Positions 1 to 11,800 of a stretch of 64,000 nucleotides of DNA are shown here, one piece after another; positions within the stretch are counted from its first letter, which is position 1; every line of letters starts with the position of its first letter. Source of the stretch: Patiria miniata (lineage: Eukaryota; Echinodermata; Asteroidea; Valvatida; Asterinidae). The position numbers and the translations under genes were made by a program. The stretch is from positions 8,339,598-8,403,597 of the forward strand of contig NW_024037070.1 in NCBI RefSeq assembly GCF_015706575.1. Reading direction: 5' to 3'. A model generated the notes under the pieces. It ran no database searches. It saw nothing but the letters and a program-made list of their open reading frames with translations, and had not been told where the DNA came from.

Positions 1-706
1 TAACCTGATTATTTATTTATCACCGTCATGAACGTGATTATCTGTTTTGTGTTTGTTAATGTTTACGCTGGAATTGCAAATATGTAACCATTAATTGTAA
101 GGCTGAGTAAAAACAACAAGTAGTTTCTTGACGGTCTTTTTTTTTTTAAATGAAGGTAGCGGGCTTTCTTCTTTTTTTTCCAAAGATAGCGGATTTTCAG
201 GGATGGCGGATGGATTCTTCAATTATCTCAACTACTTTGCTGATACAAAATTGTTTCCAAAGGACCCATAACCCTTTTACATAGCTACAATTTTGTTGGA
301 AACAAATAAATAAAAGACGATATAATGTACAAAATATATTGCAAATGAATTAAAAAAGAAAAGAAAAAACAGGCGGTGAGGAAAAAAGGAAGCAGGCGGG
401 GACAAGAAACTGGTTTATTTTTTACTTCATCTCTACATCATCTTTACATCATCTTTTACTCTATACGATTACGAGACTTGATGCTCCTGGAAAGTTTTAA
501 CTACAAATAATTGGTTTTGTACTTTTCTGTACACTAGTGTAGGCCTACAGTGAAGGATTTTTCAGGATTAATTAATGGAAGGTTCGGAGCGAAAATGCTG
601 AGGGACTGAGTACCAAGAATACACGTTCCTCATGTTTTATTATTTCCTTCTTCTGACTTACTTTTGGCAGGAACTTTTCTCCTCTTTGATATCATCAGCT
701 GTCATC
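1..706. other. Upstream region of the DHHC gene
   Basis: No coding sequence recognised. It holds a small inverted-repeat element (about 123-410, listed separately) and a probable 5'-UTR splice acceptor: a pyrimidine-rich stretch ending in TTTTGGCAG at 670. No clear TATA box or start site could be chosen. Confidence 0.5.
123..410. mobile_element. Short inverted-repeat element (MITE-like)
   Basis: GTTTCTTGACGG near 123 is mirrored by GGGGACAAGAAAC ending at 410. The right arm reads inward, as reverse complement, GTTTCTTGTCCCCGCCTGC. Related ends (CTGCTTCC followed by T-rich sequence) occur at about 3946-4119 and 33201-33536, which suggests one loose family. No coding capacity and no clear target-site duplication were seen. 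Confidence 0.45.
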
Positions 707-3700
707 ATGAGTTTACGTCTAGAGCCACTGCATCCAAATAATGGAGACGCTCCCGACAATGATGCAGCAAACCAGAAACTGAAGATGTTGGCAGCTAGCA
801 ACAGATGCTGCAAATGCTGTGGTCTGACTGCCAAGCTAGGCGTACAGGATGAGTGGTTTGTCAGGGTGAGATCGAAATTTCTCTTCTTCTTTTTTTTATC
901 TTAAACATTTCCCATATGTGTTGACTTTGCTTCTTTTTTTTTAATGTTCATTTGGAACATTTTTATCACTGCTTTTCTATAAAGCAAAAAAGGATGTGTG
1001 TATTTGGGCTGCCTGTATTGGTGTGTGCTTAATTTGTTAATCAACTGATCAAAGCAGTTTCCCTGCAAAGCTGGGACAGCGTGGCAAAGCTGACTTAAAA
1101 ATGGAACTGAAGGTTTTCAAATATGTTGTTGAATGCTCATAAAGGAGATGAATGTCCCCTCTGTTTTCAATAATATTTTACTTTTTCCTGTTTGTGGATT
1201 TTCCCAATACTACCGTTAAGAAAGAGGAATGATTGTTTCGAGAAGTCTCTTTCATAAATCCTGTATTAGTGATTCGTGTCTGTGTTTTCTTTTCACATTG
1301 AAAATATACAATGGACATCATTAATGGAAGCGAAATACTCAAATAATTGATTTTTTTCTCTCTCCAGAACTCAAAAATACACGCTTCAGTTTACAAGAAG
1401 AAAATTCGCCACTACCAAAAAAAACAAAAAACACCTCATCGAGAGACCTGACCTAACTTAAAAAAATTAACGAGAAACCTGACCTCCTATCACACAAGTA
1501 TATATGAGGACAGGCAGTACCCTGAGTTAATGCCAAAATCTTATTGGTTGATGTTATCTTCCCTGATGTGTGATTGGCAAATTTCTCCAGCACTCGCCCA
1601 CCTCATGTGGAACGCAGGATAGATATTAAATTATGCTGACCCCTATATAAAAGGTCATTAGGTCAACTACACACTGGCCAGTCTCAGACGCAAGATCCAA
1701 AATCTGCAAGGCTGTGTTCAGACTAACTAAAGTCCTCTTCATTTCTTATTTTTCCCCTGTACATGTACTTCAGGATCCCTGTGGCATTGTCTGTGCAGTC
1801 TTCACCTATCTCCTCATAGCCTACGGCACGTTCGCTGTCATGACATGCCTTCTCCTTCCCAGGGGTCTAGATCTCTACACAATCTTTCATGGTATCCTCT
1901 TCTGCATATTGTCGGGCAACTCGGTGGTGTCCCACGTACGCGCAATGATGACCGACCCTGTAAGTGTGCAGTTTTGTCCTAAATAGTTGTTTCATGTAGA
2001 TTTATTTGTTTATTTATTTATTTTTATTAAATTGCTTACTGCGTTGTCTACATGAAATTGGGACCTGTTGTCCCGAAAATGGCCAGTTCTGAATTTTTTG
2101 GCCACGGCCGGCAATAACACATGTACTTATGGAAGCAGCCAAATACGCTTCCCGTAGACCACAAACGTGCTGTGAACGTATTGGTTACACTGCATTGTGG
2201 GGCATTTTGCTCCGCACAAAATCCCTGTTCATCACGCCAACTTTCCCAGGGCGCAGCATACATATACTGCACACTTCCGATCTATCTGTAAAAGGGTCCA
2301 TAGATGCGTGTGTTACTGTAAGCCTCAACAATGTAATTCAGATGCGGCCTCACTGTCATACAGATGTGACGATGTACATTAGCTGCGCAATGAGCGTCCA
2401 CCATTATAAGGGGGCGCCATAATTGAACAGTGATATGATGCGGTGACAAGATTTGTCTCTATCAAAATTGGAGACTCGGAGCATATTTTATATTCCTTTA
2501 AATTACCCTCCAGGGTATTTTGGCCAGAAACCCTGCCAAATGCAGCAACATGCAACACTTGTCTAAGTGACAAGCCTGCCCATTGCAGCAAGATCCATCA
2601 GGGGAAAGTCTCAAGGCCACACTGCCTCAGAGTCTGTGGTCACAGCATTCAGCAGGATACAACTGTGGCATTGTTCAATGGGACTAGCTCTCATTGTTTC
2701 AGAGCTGGCCATTCATGCACTGGTGTTGGTAGCTGAATGCATCAAAGTTTTTTCCACCTGATGCACTGTGTTGCGTCTGGCAGGGTTAGGGTTAATGTAG
2801 TGAACAGACCAGTGCTATATTTTTCTTTCATTCTAGGGAGCCATACCGTTAGGTAACGCCACCAGGGAACACATCAATAACATGGGTCTCAGTGTGGGTC
2901 AGGTGGTGTATCGCTGCCCAAAGTGTATCAGCATCAAACCGGAGAGGGCTCACCACTGCAGTATCTGTAGGAGGTGTATCAAGTACGTAGCAAGCTTGAC
3001 ACGTAATTAGCTGCAATCGGCTCAGTGAGAACGTGTCATGGATGCTGAATTCAGGCCCAATTCAAAACATGATTCGGCATCTTTTGATTTGGAATCACAA
3101 TCCTAGAATATTGTTTTTTTTCCGGAATATACAGCATTCACCTAGCTGAAACTTCATCAGGTTAGTTGCTTAGCACCCTTCTTTAGATCTTGAGCACTTT
3201 TGTTGCTTCAAACAAACATTAATTACAAATGATGGAGCAGCCTTTAACATCTTATATTCGGACTCTTATATTTAACATCTTATCTTATTGTCCTCCGACT
3301 TTTTTCCTCAGGAAAATGGACCATCATTGTCCTTGGGTGAACAACTGTGTTGGTGAAAGCAACCAGAAGTTCTTTGTCTTATTTACGGTAAGTACGGGGC
3401 CTTTTGTCTTATTTACAGTATTTACAGTATGCGGCTGCGGGGCGTGAGAAATGCCAGTACACTATTGGTCAAAAGAGGGTACAGGCAATTCAAAATCGCT
3501 ATACCGAACGATCGTTATTACGAACACTTTCTGTGGATCCCGCGATGTTCGTTATAACGACGTTCCATGGTATTATCAATAAATCTTTATTATCATTTAG
3601 CACATTGAAAGGGGGATCTTTATAATCAAAAATTATATTTAACAAACTGTTTTTTGTCTTTTCTGTTCAGATGTACATCATGTTGATGTCTCTCCATGCA

Positions 3701-5323
3701 ATCATGTTGATTCTCTTTCATTGCCTTTTGTGCGTTCGGTCGCAGTGGGGACGTAAGTAGCACCAGAGTAATTCCAGTTTGCTATTTAACAGGTTTGCAG
3801 CATTGCTAATGTTGCTAGCATCGTAACTTTAGGTGTTATCTCTGGCTACATGGCATATACAGGTTTATGGCTTCTGACTAGCGCCCCTTGAACAAAGACA
3901 CTGATAAAATGGGGAACCGCTAACATAGAGCTGGAGTACAAAAAAGTTTTTCTCATCCAGGCTTTTATGAAGAAATGATGGAAGCAGCACTTTAGCAGCA
4001 CTTTAGTGAACAATAGTCACTTGTACTACATCACGTAAAAAAAACCTTTTTTGCCCAAAAATATTAATTTCGGTTAAATTTCTGAAGAATCTCCCCAAAA
4101 AGGAAGCAGGATGAGAAACTGGTTAATTTTATTACTGGTTTACATTTTTACATGTATCTGATTATTTCTGTTTTCTTGTATTCCTTTCCAGCGGAGTGTC
4201 TGTACTTCTCGTCTCCAGCCACCATCATCCTCATCATGATCTTGACCTTTGAAGCTCTTCTCTTCTCCCTCTTCACAGCCATCATGTTTGGCACACAGGT
4301 CTACTCCATTTGTACCGATGAAACGGTAAGCATACCCAGGCCCGTACGCTGGGGAGAGGGGTTCGAATGCTGAGTGATGAGTTCAACAAATGCCAAGATT
4401 GCCCAGGATACACGTTTTACATGTATGCATATTGTTGTTTATGAGACACTCTATTAAATTAAAACATGCGGGCCAGTGAACATGCCCGCGGGCTAGTTAA
4501 GAGTCTGTTTCAGTAGCCCGGCTGGCTATTTAAAAAAACAGTTAAGGTCGAACCCTGACTTTTGCCTGACCTTTTGAACAAAATGTTATCAGCGCAACAC
4601 TGTGTCTCATAAACAACAATATGCATACATGTAAAACGTGTATCCTGAGGCAATCTTGTCATTGTTTTAATAAACAGATCTAATAAAATAACCTTAATCA
4701 GTTAATAAAATTTGACACAAATTAATACAGGTGTGCTCTCAGAATTAAATGATTTAATTTTTTCTATCATTTTATCTTTGCCGCGCCAGCCGGGCTACTT
4801 ACGGAATAGTTTGACTAGCCCGCCGCTGTTTTGAGTGGCATTTGGCTAGCGGGTTGCCACTAAAGTCGGACCCTGAAAGTGACCAGGAAATGCCTCGGAT
4901 TGCACCACGGAGCATTTAGGATCCAACATTTTCCGGGCCTTTAAGCATTTTCTGGACCTCAACGCCATAAGGGCTTTAAACTCGTCCTCGCATATAAAAT
5001 TTCCAAGTTGGGGTTTGACAAAACCATAATTATTGATTACGTGGTATTTGCGAACAGAAAGCACACAGCATGTGCGTGTCAGTTCGTGAAAAAGGTGACG
5101 AAATGTAACCAAAAATGTTTTCCGCAGACTCATTTTGTTTCCCCCTTTTCCATCTCAGGGCATTGAGCAACTCAAGCAGGAGAAGCCAACCTGGGTCAAG
5201 AAGACACGTTGTATGTCCATGAAATCAGTCTTCGGCCAGAAGATGTCTCTGGCTTGGCTGAATCCGTTTGTCTCCCCAGATACCAAATGGGGAAAAGAGG
5301 AAGTGTACATGTACAGCGTATGA
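707..5323 (+). CDS. ZDHHC3/7: DHHC palmitoyltransferase, ZDHHC3/ZDHHC7 type (complete, 7 exons)
   Basis: S-acyltransferase that attaches palmitate to cysteines of membrane-associated proteins; ZDHHC3/7 family members act at the Golgi. Exons read as 707-865, 1774-1959, 2837-2982, 3312-3387, 3671-3752, 4192-4325, 5159-5323. All introns are GT-AG and the frame is continuous: 948 nt, 315 residues, close to the 299-308 usual for the family. A cysteine-rich domain (CPKC, then [10 protein letters not shown]) leads into [10 protein letters not shown], with the catalytic DHHC at about residues 167-170. Four hydrophobic segments are visible: about 57-80, 86-107, 187-212 and 222-245. They are followed by [19 protein letters not shown] and a C-terminus ending in SV, as in ZDHHC7. 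The start at 707 is chosen because an AG after a pyrimidine tract at 669-670 looks like the end of a 5'-UTR intron; the frame stays open upstream to 632, so a longer start is possible. The N-terminal ~50 residues, including CCKCCG, do not resemble the vertebrate proteins. Vertebrate ZDHHC3 and ZDHHC7 are probably co-orthologues. Confidence 0.93.
3946..4119. mobile_element. Short inverted-repeat element in DHHC intron 5
   Basis: The left end GTTTTTCTCATCCAGGCTT is mirrored by AAGCAGGATGAGAAAC at the right end. The inner part of the right arm (AAAAAGGAAGCAGG) matches the ends of the elements at about 123-410 and 33201-33536. Non-coding. Confidence 0.4.
4389..4835. repeat. Two interleaved inverted repeats in DHHC intron 6
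   Basis: Pair 1: about 60-bp arms at 4389-4451 and 4602-4663 are near-perfect reverse complements; the core is GATACACGTTTTACATGTAT. Pair 2: arms at about 4487-4527 and 4784-4835 share AGTAGCCCGGCTGGC with its reverse complement and diverge outward. The pairs interleave rather than nest, so this is probably one foldback element inserted into another. Confidence 0.6.
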
Positions 5324-5440
5324 CTAGGCCGTAGTGTCTAGGGTCCAAAGGAATTCCATAACACAACAAGTGCTTCTTGTATTTATTTCAATCACGGGTT
5401 CAAACCTAAGTGACTTTTTTTTGTAATCTTTTTCAAATGA

Positions 5441-5504
5441 AATAAATTTTTGTTGAATTTGTTTTTTCTGTGAATATCAGTGTTTGCCTGGCCGATCAAA
5501 TAAA
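5441..5504 (+). promoter_or_regulatory. Candidate polyadenylation signals of the DHHC gene
   Basis: AATAAA at 5441-5446 and again at 5499-5504, 118 and 176 bp after the stop codon, in AT-rich sequence. Both are plausible; the first is the nearer canonical hexamer. Confidence 0.55.
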
Positions 5505-6089
5505 AAACAAATCTTTGTTGAAAAATGCACTAATTTCAATGAAAATATTTAACTTTAAAGTACACTGCAAAAATGTTGTACACAATTTGCTCAGTGTGAA
5601 TGGTTCAATATAATGTGTGTTTTGTCTGGTGAAATTTGGTAAATGTAAATTTCATGAACTTTTTGAGCCAGTGAATCGAATTTGCAGAAAATTTTTAACA
5701 AAGAGAGAAAAAAGGGTAGGATCATGCCGGAAAATATATGCATAATGAATGATTTTTTAGATCATGTTCTGTCTGTACATACAGGAAATTGTTTGCTAAT
5801 GGGGAATGGTGGTTTAATTCTGTGTTCATGTTAAATGTTTCAAGACAGCATTGTTTTGGTTGAGATGACGTACAAATTTGACAGTTTTTCAACTTGGTGC
5901 ACCAAGTTGAACTTCCAAACTGAAGCCTTCCTGAAATTTGTCTCTCGTTCATAGTGATCAGTCTTTCATATTTTGTGTCATTTAGACTTGTTTGAGGTAA
6001 AACTCCACCGGGTATGTGTGTATATTTGAGACGTTTATCTGTTATTTTAGATGTGAAATGACTATTATGACTGATCTGGACACCATTGT

Positions 6090-6584
6090 TGTAGTCAAGT
6101 CCATCACAAGTCCTCACAAGTCTTCACAATTCCTAAATAGTCCTAACAAGTACTCGCACATCCATCACAGGTTCTCACACGTCCACCACAAGTCCATCAA
6201 AAGTCCTCACAAATCCTCTCAAGTCCTCACAAGTCCTCACAAGTCACCACAAGTCCTCTCAAGTCCATCACAAGTCCATCACAAGTCCTCACAAGTCCTC
6301 AAAATTCCATCACCAGTCCTCACAAGTCCATCACAAATCCTAACAATTCCATCACAAGTCCATCACAAGTCCATCACAAGTCCTCACAAGTCCATCACAA
6401 ATCCTAACAATTCTATCACAAGTCCTTACAAGTCCATCACAAGTCCTCACAATTCCATCACAAGTCCTCAAAAATCATAAACCATCACAAGTCACAAGCT
6501 TTTTAAATGAACTTCGACAATACAATTATTTTGCTATTGTGACATGTTCTGACTCGTACTTTACTTGTGATGGACTTGACTACA
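6090..6584. repeat. Minisatellite of CACAAGTCC(T/AT) units enclosed by a perfect inverted repeat
   Basis: From about 6098 to 6490 the sequence is a degenerate 10/11-bp tandem array of CACAAGTCCT and CACAAGTCCAT units. It starts inside TGTAGTCAAGTCCATCACAAGT (6090-6111), and the exact 22-bp reverse complement lies at 6563-6584. The array unit is thus the inner end of the terminal repeat, so the array probably grew inside a small foldback transposon. The 154-codon open frame across it (SPHKS/SQVL repeats) is a product of the tandem units, not a gene. Confidence 0.8.
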
Positions 6585-6775
6585 GTACTTCCAGACAGTG
6601 TTTTCCACATGTGCCACAATTTTGATAATTCATTTCTTGGTGCTCCACGGACAGCTATCAATGCACACCGTTAATTGTTTAATTAGTGTATGATACATTA
6701 TTGCACGATAGTCACCATTAGACTTGAGAAGGATAGTGGGCATTAGTCGGAGTTGAGGTTATTGAATCGGTTTAA

Positions 6776-7291
6776 AGGGAAAATACAACATTTGCAAGAA
6801 TAAAACTACCAAGTTTTTACGAAATACCTTACTAGGATGTTGGTAAATGACAGTCTTAAGCATCCTGTAAAATTATGGCACCTGGTGTCAAGTCATTTTC
6901 AAGAAAATGGTATTTTTGTATACATTTCCCACGGTGGTCAGCCGACCACCGTTGGAAAAACCTAACTATTTTTCAACTACTGCTCCTAATTTACAATTTT
7001 TTTCAGTCCAAATGTTGTTTGCTATTGGTTACATGTTCATGAACGGGTGCAGGCCAGCTAGACTGGTTCCCTTACCTTACAATTTTCCGACATCTATAAA
7101 TTGATCCATTTTATCTTAAGTGGAGTCAGGGAACCAGACTACTTAAACAGTTTTGTTTTTCTTGATTTTTCCAGCATTTTCGAACACAAAACTTCAAACA
7201 TGTCAGTTAAACAATATTTGATCTGTTACACTAACCCCTCAAATAGTTCATTACTGAAAATTACAGCAAAAGCCAATGATGTACATTCCCT
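6776..7291. mobile_element. TTAA-flanked MITE, family A copy 1 (516 bp)
   Basis: Flanked by TTAA at 6772-6775 and 7292-7295, with short inverted ends AGGGAA...TTCCCT. The sequence aligns along its length with 47905-48420: shared ATAAAACTACCAA, GGCACCTGGT, GGTATTTTTGTAT, GGAGTCAGGGAACCAGACTA and AATGATGTA. TTAA targets are typical of piggyBac-like transposases; the element is non-coding and non-autonomous. Confidence 0.8.
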
Positions 7292-7331
7292 TTAAATCAA
7301 TTTGTAAACTCTTTTTGGTATTTGAAGCTAC

Positions 7332-7795
7332 ATACACTCAACCAAAATAGAAAGTCCCCTCCCTTCTTTCCAATACTTTTTTGTCTAACTCAAAAACTAC
7401 TGAGCACCTCTGCTCAAATAATGACTAATCAGTACAGGAATTCCTTAGCAATCCAGCCATACTCTTTATTTGGCCCAAAACAGTGATAATGTGTAAGAAT
7501 TTATGCAATTTACGACAAGTGATTCAGAAAACAGTTGCACTTTAGTATACGTGCAAGATGTGGTTCACACTCACCTTGGACGTATACAACAGTGCAACTT
7601 TTTTTCGGTACCATTTGTCATAAAAATGCGTAATTTTGTACACATTATCACTGTTTTGGGCCAAACAAAGAGTATGGCTTGATTGCTAAGGAATTTCTGT
7701 ACTGATCAGTCGTAATTTGAGCAAGATGTGCCCAGTAGTTTTTGAGTTAGACAAAAAAGGATTAAGGGGGGACTTTCTTTTTTGGTTGAGTGTAT
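7332..7795. mobile_element. Foldback MITE with ~160-bp inverted arms
   Basis: ATACACTCAACCAAAA at 7332 is mirrored by TTTTGGTTGAGTGTAT ending at 7795. The arms continue inward as near-perfect reverse complements for about 160 bp; for example GCCATACTCTTTATTTGGCC corresponds to GGCCAAACAAAGAGTATGGC. Only about 140 bp separates them. No open frame of interest. Confidence 0.8.
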
Positions 7796-8845
7796 CTTGA
7801 TGGAGATCTCTTAACAGAGCTACTGCATCATGAAGTTGTAATTTGCTGTAAAAATTGACCACAGTTGCCCTTCATTGTTCATGCGAGTGTCCAACTCACC
7901 ATGCATTTCATGGCTCCCAGTGGAGCCAGGATGCGTTATGCAAGTGAGGACCTTGGGAATATGACCAAAATGGATCCATGGACTACCGTGGTTTGGCTGT
8001 TGCCTAGTCTTTGCTAAACTAGGTGTCACGTCATCTTCAGGTTGGTGAGTAGTCAAAGAAAAGTCTTCAGTTAAAGAAACTATTGTTATTTATTACTGAT
8101 AATGAACTGAGCGTATACGTTATACTGTTGGTTTGACTACAAGAACATTTTTTAATTGTACAATGTACATGTACATGTATATTGGTTAAGTTGAAACTGT
8201 TCATGTCGGTACAATTTTTTTCTTTTACTTGTTTCGTTTTGTATATTCTGTCATTGTTTGCACTCATTTGTACATAAGGCTTATGAAATATGTATAATTT
8301 ATGTCATTTAAGTTTGTATATTTCATATTCTAATGATAACATTCAAAGTGAACTTAAACTGTTCTTATTTAATCACTAAATATTGTCTAAAAAAATATGT
8401 GGCTCCCATATGTACAAACAAAAATATTGGGAAGGAAAATTAAATTTGTGAAAACACAAATAATGATCATGTACCAGTACTTCTTTTCAGATTTACAATT
8501 TTTAAGCAAAATTTAATAAAGAAAAATGAATATACGACTACAAGTTTCGTAACCAAGACTACAGTACTTATGAAAAAACTGATGTGTATGTGAATGTTTA
8601 TATCTTATTTATAACATGACTACTTTACAGTGTCCAAGTAGTTATTTTCCTCTAGATCTGAACTTTCTCATTCCACCTGCTTCAAATCAGCACACCTGTT
8701 ATTGACACTCATTATATGATGGGGCCATGTGAGGCACAAAGCATATCAGAGTCTCGACTGTTGAGAGTGTTAAGTTTTAAGGTTCCCTCTGTATGGCAAG
8801 AAAATCCAGAAAGTAATGGCATCTGGTTTGCTGTGAAAGGCTCGT

Positions 8846-11800
8846 CTATTTGAACCCACCAGGAAAGGCATACCCAGACCGAGTACTGAACCCATATGTG
8901 ATCACCCCAAGTCTACCCCCTTCCAAGGAAGACTCTACCATGTAAGATGTGACGGTCTCATCAGATGCCAGCTGAAGTCTCAAGACACAGTATCCAGACT
9001 CCTCAATCTCCTCCAGTGGGTGCTCCCAGCTTTGCTGAACCCCGTTGACCAGTACGAATTCAGCCTCGGAACACTTTGTGTAAACGTCAGCGTAGTTGGC
9101 CATATCGTCAGCGCCACGGATCCTGTAGGAAGGGAATACCAACTTCCTCTTGAAGCTCTCCACGGGCGGAATGGTGAACATCAGTGGCCGGCTGTGCCCC
9201 TCGCAAGAACCATTCTCATTCACACAGTTCAGCAGGGGTTGGTAGATTGTAAAAGCAGTGACACTCACTTGTTTGTTACTGTTAAGGATTGTTGAGTTGA
9301 TGTACCCTCGACTTCCGACATTGAACCTCGTCACCTGCAGAGCCTGTGCATCGGTGCCGGATCCGTACTTCACACTGGTGAAATGATGGGGTACTTGGAT
9401 TTTGATGAAAACGTCACCACCTTGGTATCCCTGGAGAGTGGCAAGCAGGAAAGTGCGCCCCCATCTGCTTTCCGGCATCAAGAACTGTACCTGGTGATCG
9501 CAAGGATAGTCCAGGGGTCCATCGTTGGGGTATCTGGGTGCAAACCCACAGTCTGTCCCAGAAATGACAGCAACCGGCTTTGTGCTGATCACACGTGTTC
9601 CCGTGTGGTCGTTGTAGGACTTAAAGTATGCCACTTGCTTTTTATTGAGTCTGATGGTCTTCAATGAACCCCCATACGCCACTGTGCCATCAAAGAACAC
9701 TGCTGAATTCAATGTGATATCCACCCTTGTGCCGTCGTGGACACCGATGATGGCAAACTGCACGTAACGTGTAGGATAATGCTGGTATATCGGCCAAGAA
9801 GTCACCAAGGAGTACTCCCTTCCCAGAGCTGGAACAGGCAGCGCTAGATAACCATCAGACACAGTGTCGTATCCCTCAGTGGTAACATAAGCATCATTCA
9901 TACCATACACCGTGATATCGTGAGATGAACGCACATGAACTGCGATATCAGGGTATGGTTGGTGTCCTTGGATTCCAATCAGAGTGGGTGGAACATCGAC
10001 AACTTGTGCCTCATACGGCGCAAGAGTCAAGCTTACATCCAGACCATTGCCTGATACTGTTACCTCAGTCTTGGCAGCATCAGTTGAGGACGTAATCAGC
10101 AGTCTTGGTCCTTCAGTGGGGTAATAGTTACCACCGGATAGGAAAGTCAGAATAAACTCCTTTCCTTCAGAGCCGGTTGATGACTGGACAAATTCTGAGG
10201 GAAAAGAACAGCGGAAGACCAAGTTTGTATGTACATATGCATTCATCTTCTCTAAACGAGTATGATCATAAATTTGTACATCAAGCATGATTTGGTACAG
10301 GAAGGTAACAGCAGACCGCGTTGATAACAGATCTTAGAAAACTGTCATTGAATCATTTTTAATCAAATGTAACCCTGTGTATATACATTTTTTGTAAAAT
10401 CTATACTGAACGCCTCATGTTATATAAATACTAGGGAAACTTTTAAGTGGCATCGCATATGGTATTGTAGTCTAACATTTCCTGCTTATGCAAATATTTA
10501 CCTTCAGCTGCACGTCCATTTTGTGCAAGTGGAAATCCATAAGCACTCCCATGGTTGTTGAAGCCATAGAGTTGAGCTGAGAAGACACCCTTACCAAATT
10601 CAGAACTGATGAGATACTGTCCAGGATCGATCTCCTTGCTGACAAAACAGAGACCCGTAAATGGTATGTTGTCGACCGTGTGCCACTCGATCTTCTCAGT
10701 TGCGATCTCGGAGTGTCGAGAAAGTCTGATATCTGAACAGTCTGACGCTATTATGTTGACGTAGTTTTTGTAGGAGAGGGAATACAAATTCACAACAGAA
10801 GGGGTGGACAAGATAGCGGAGGTTGTGAATTGATTTAGAGAAGGTACGACTGCCATGGTGGGAGATGACACTACCTCACAGTCATTGAAATTTTTTTCAG
10901 AGCAGTGCGAGGTGGCCTGAACGGAAAAAGCCACTACAAGAACAGGCTGTGTTGCCGATATGTAAGTGGGTCGAGTGATATACAACTCCTGCATGCTTCC
11001 ATCATACAAGTTGCCTAACCTTGCAGATCCATCGCTGAAATCTGTTTTTCCCGGACCCCCAATGATCCTGACTGTAGTTTCGCCATTAGAGTTACCCATG
11101 AAGGGTGTTACGACAAAGCGTTTGTTCCACGATCTCAGCGGTGGTAGCTGCTCTACCATGAAGTCGCATCTCTTCCGGTCATTTTCCTCATACATGGTGT
11201 AACCACATGTGCTCCCAGAGAGCAGTGCCACTGGCTTGTCACTGGAGATCTGTGCCCTGGTCATATCAAACTTGCTCTGGAGTTGCGCGACGTCTAACAT
11301 CTGTAGCTTTGTCATGATAGAACTGTACGCTGCATAAGCCTTCCCTTCAAATGTAACAGGTGCATATATTCTGATGAAGACAGTTGTGTCGTCAGTAGCA
11401 GCTACAATTGCAATCTGGGACTTTTCGGCATGACGCTTCTTTCTTTGTCGGGCTGCGACCACGTGGTGTCGCGTTCCCAGGGCAGTGACAGGTAAGGCAA
11501 GAAAACCATCTCCAGGTGCAATGCTGTTATGGAAACCGACAACAGTAATGTCCTGACTGGCACTGACTAAGACTCCGCTGGGCTGTTTATGGGAGCCAGT
11601 TGATATTGCTTCTACAGGAATCTGTATCTTCTCGGCCTGATTTGGTGGAATTGAGAAGGACTCCATAAAACCACTGATTGGAACGCTTACGTTGACAAGA
11701 GTGTTACCCTTACCACCATCGGTTGAGACAACGATTGATGGACTACGTCGTGGAGTTGGGTGCTCCATGAAGGTGAAGACAAATTCTCTGCCACTAGACT

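Larger units (their letters stand above)
5324..8845. other. Convergent intergenic region between the DHHC gene and the IgGFc-binding-like gene
   Basis: Holds the 3' ends of two convergent genes and three repeat elements: a minisatellite inside an inverted repeat (6090-6584), a TTAA-flanked MITE (6776-7291) and a long-armed foldback element (7332-7795). A perfect palindrome CAACTTGGTGCACCAAGTTG lies near 5890. The open frames here are repeat-derived (e.g. 6016-6480) or chance; no gene was recognised. For the minus-strand gene a TTTATT (AATAAA on the minus strand) lies at 8089-8094 and a TTTAAT (ATTAAA) at about 8512; neither is certain. Confidence 0.5.

Noticed and set aside
6016-6480. 154-codon open frame with SPHKS/SQVL repeats
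   Set aside because: It is the translation of the CACAAGTCC tandem array; no start context, no splice logic, and it is explained by the minisatellite.
9020-9667. Plus-strand open frames of 91 and 94 codons
   Set aside because: Shadows of the minus-strand IgGFc-binding exon, which has clear family motifs and splice sites.
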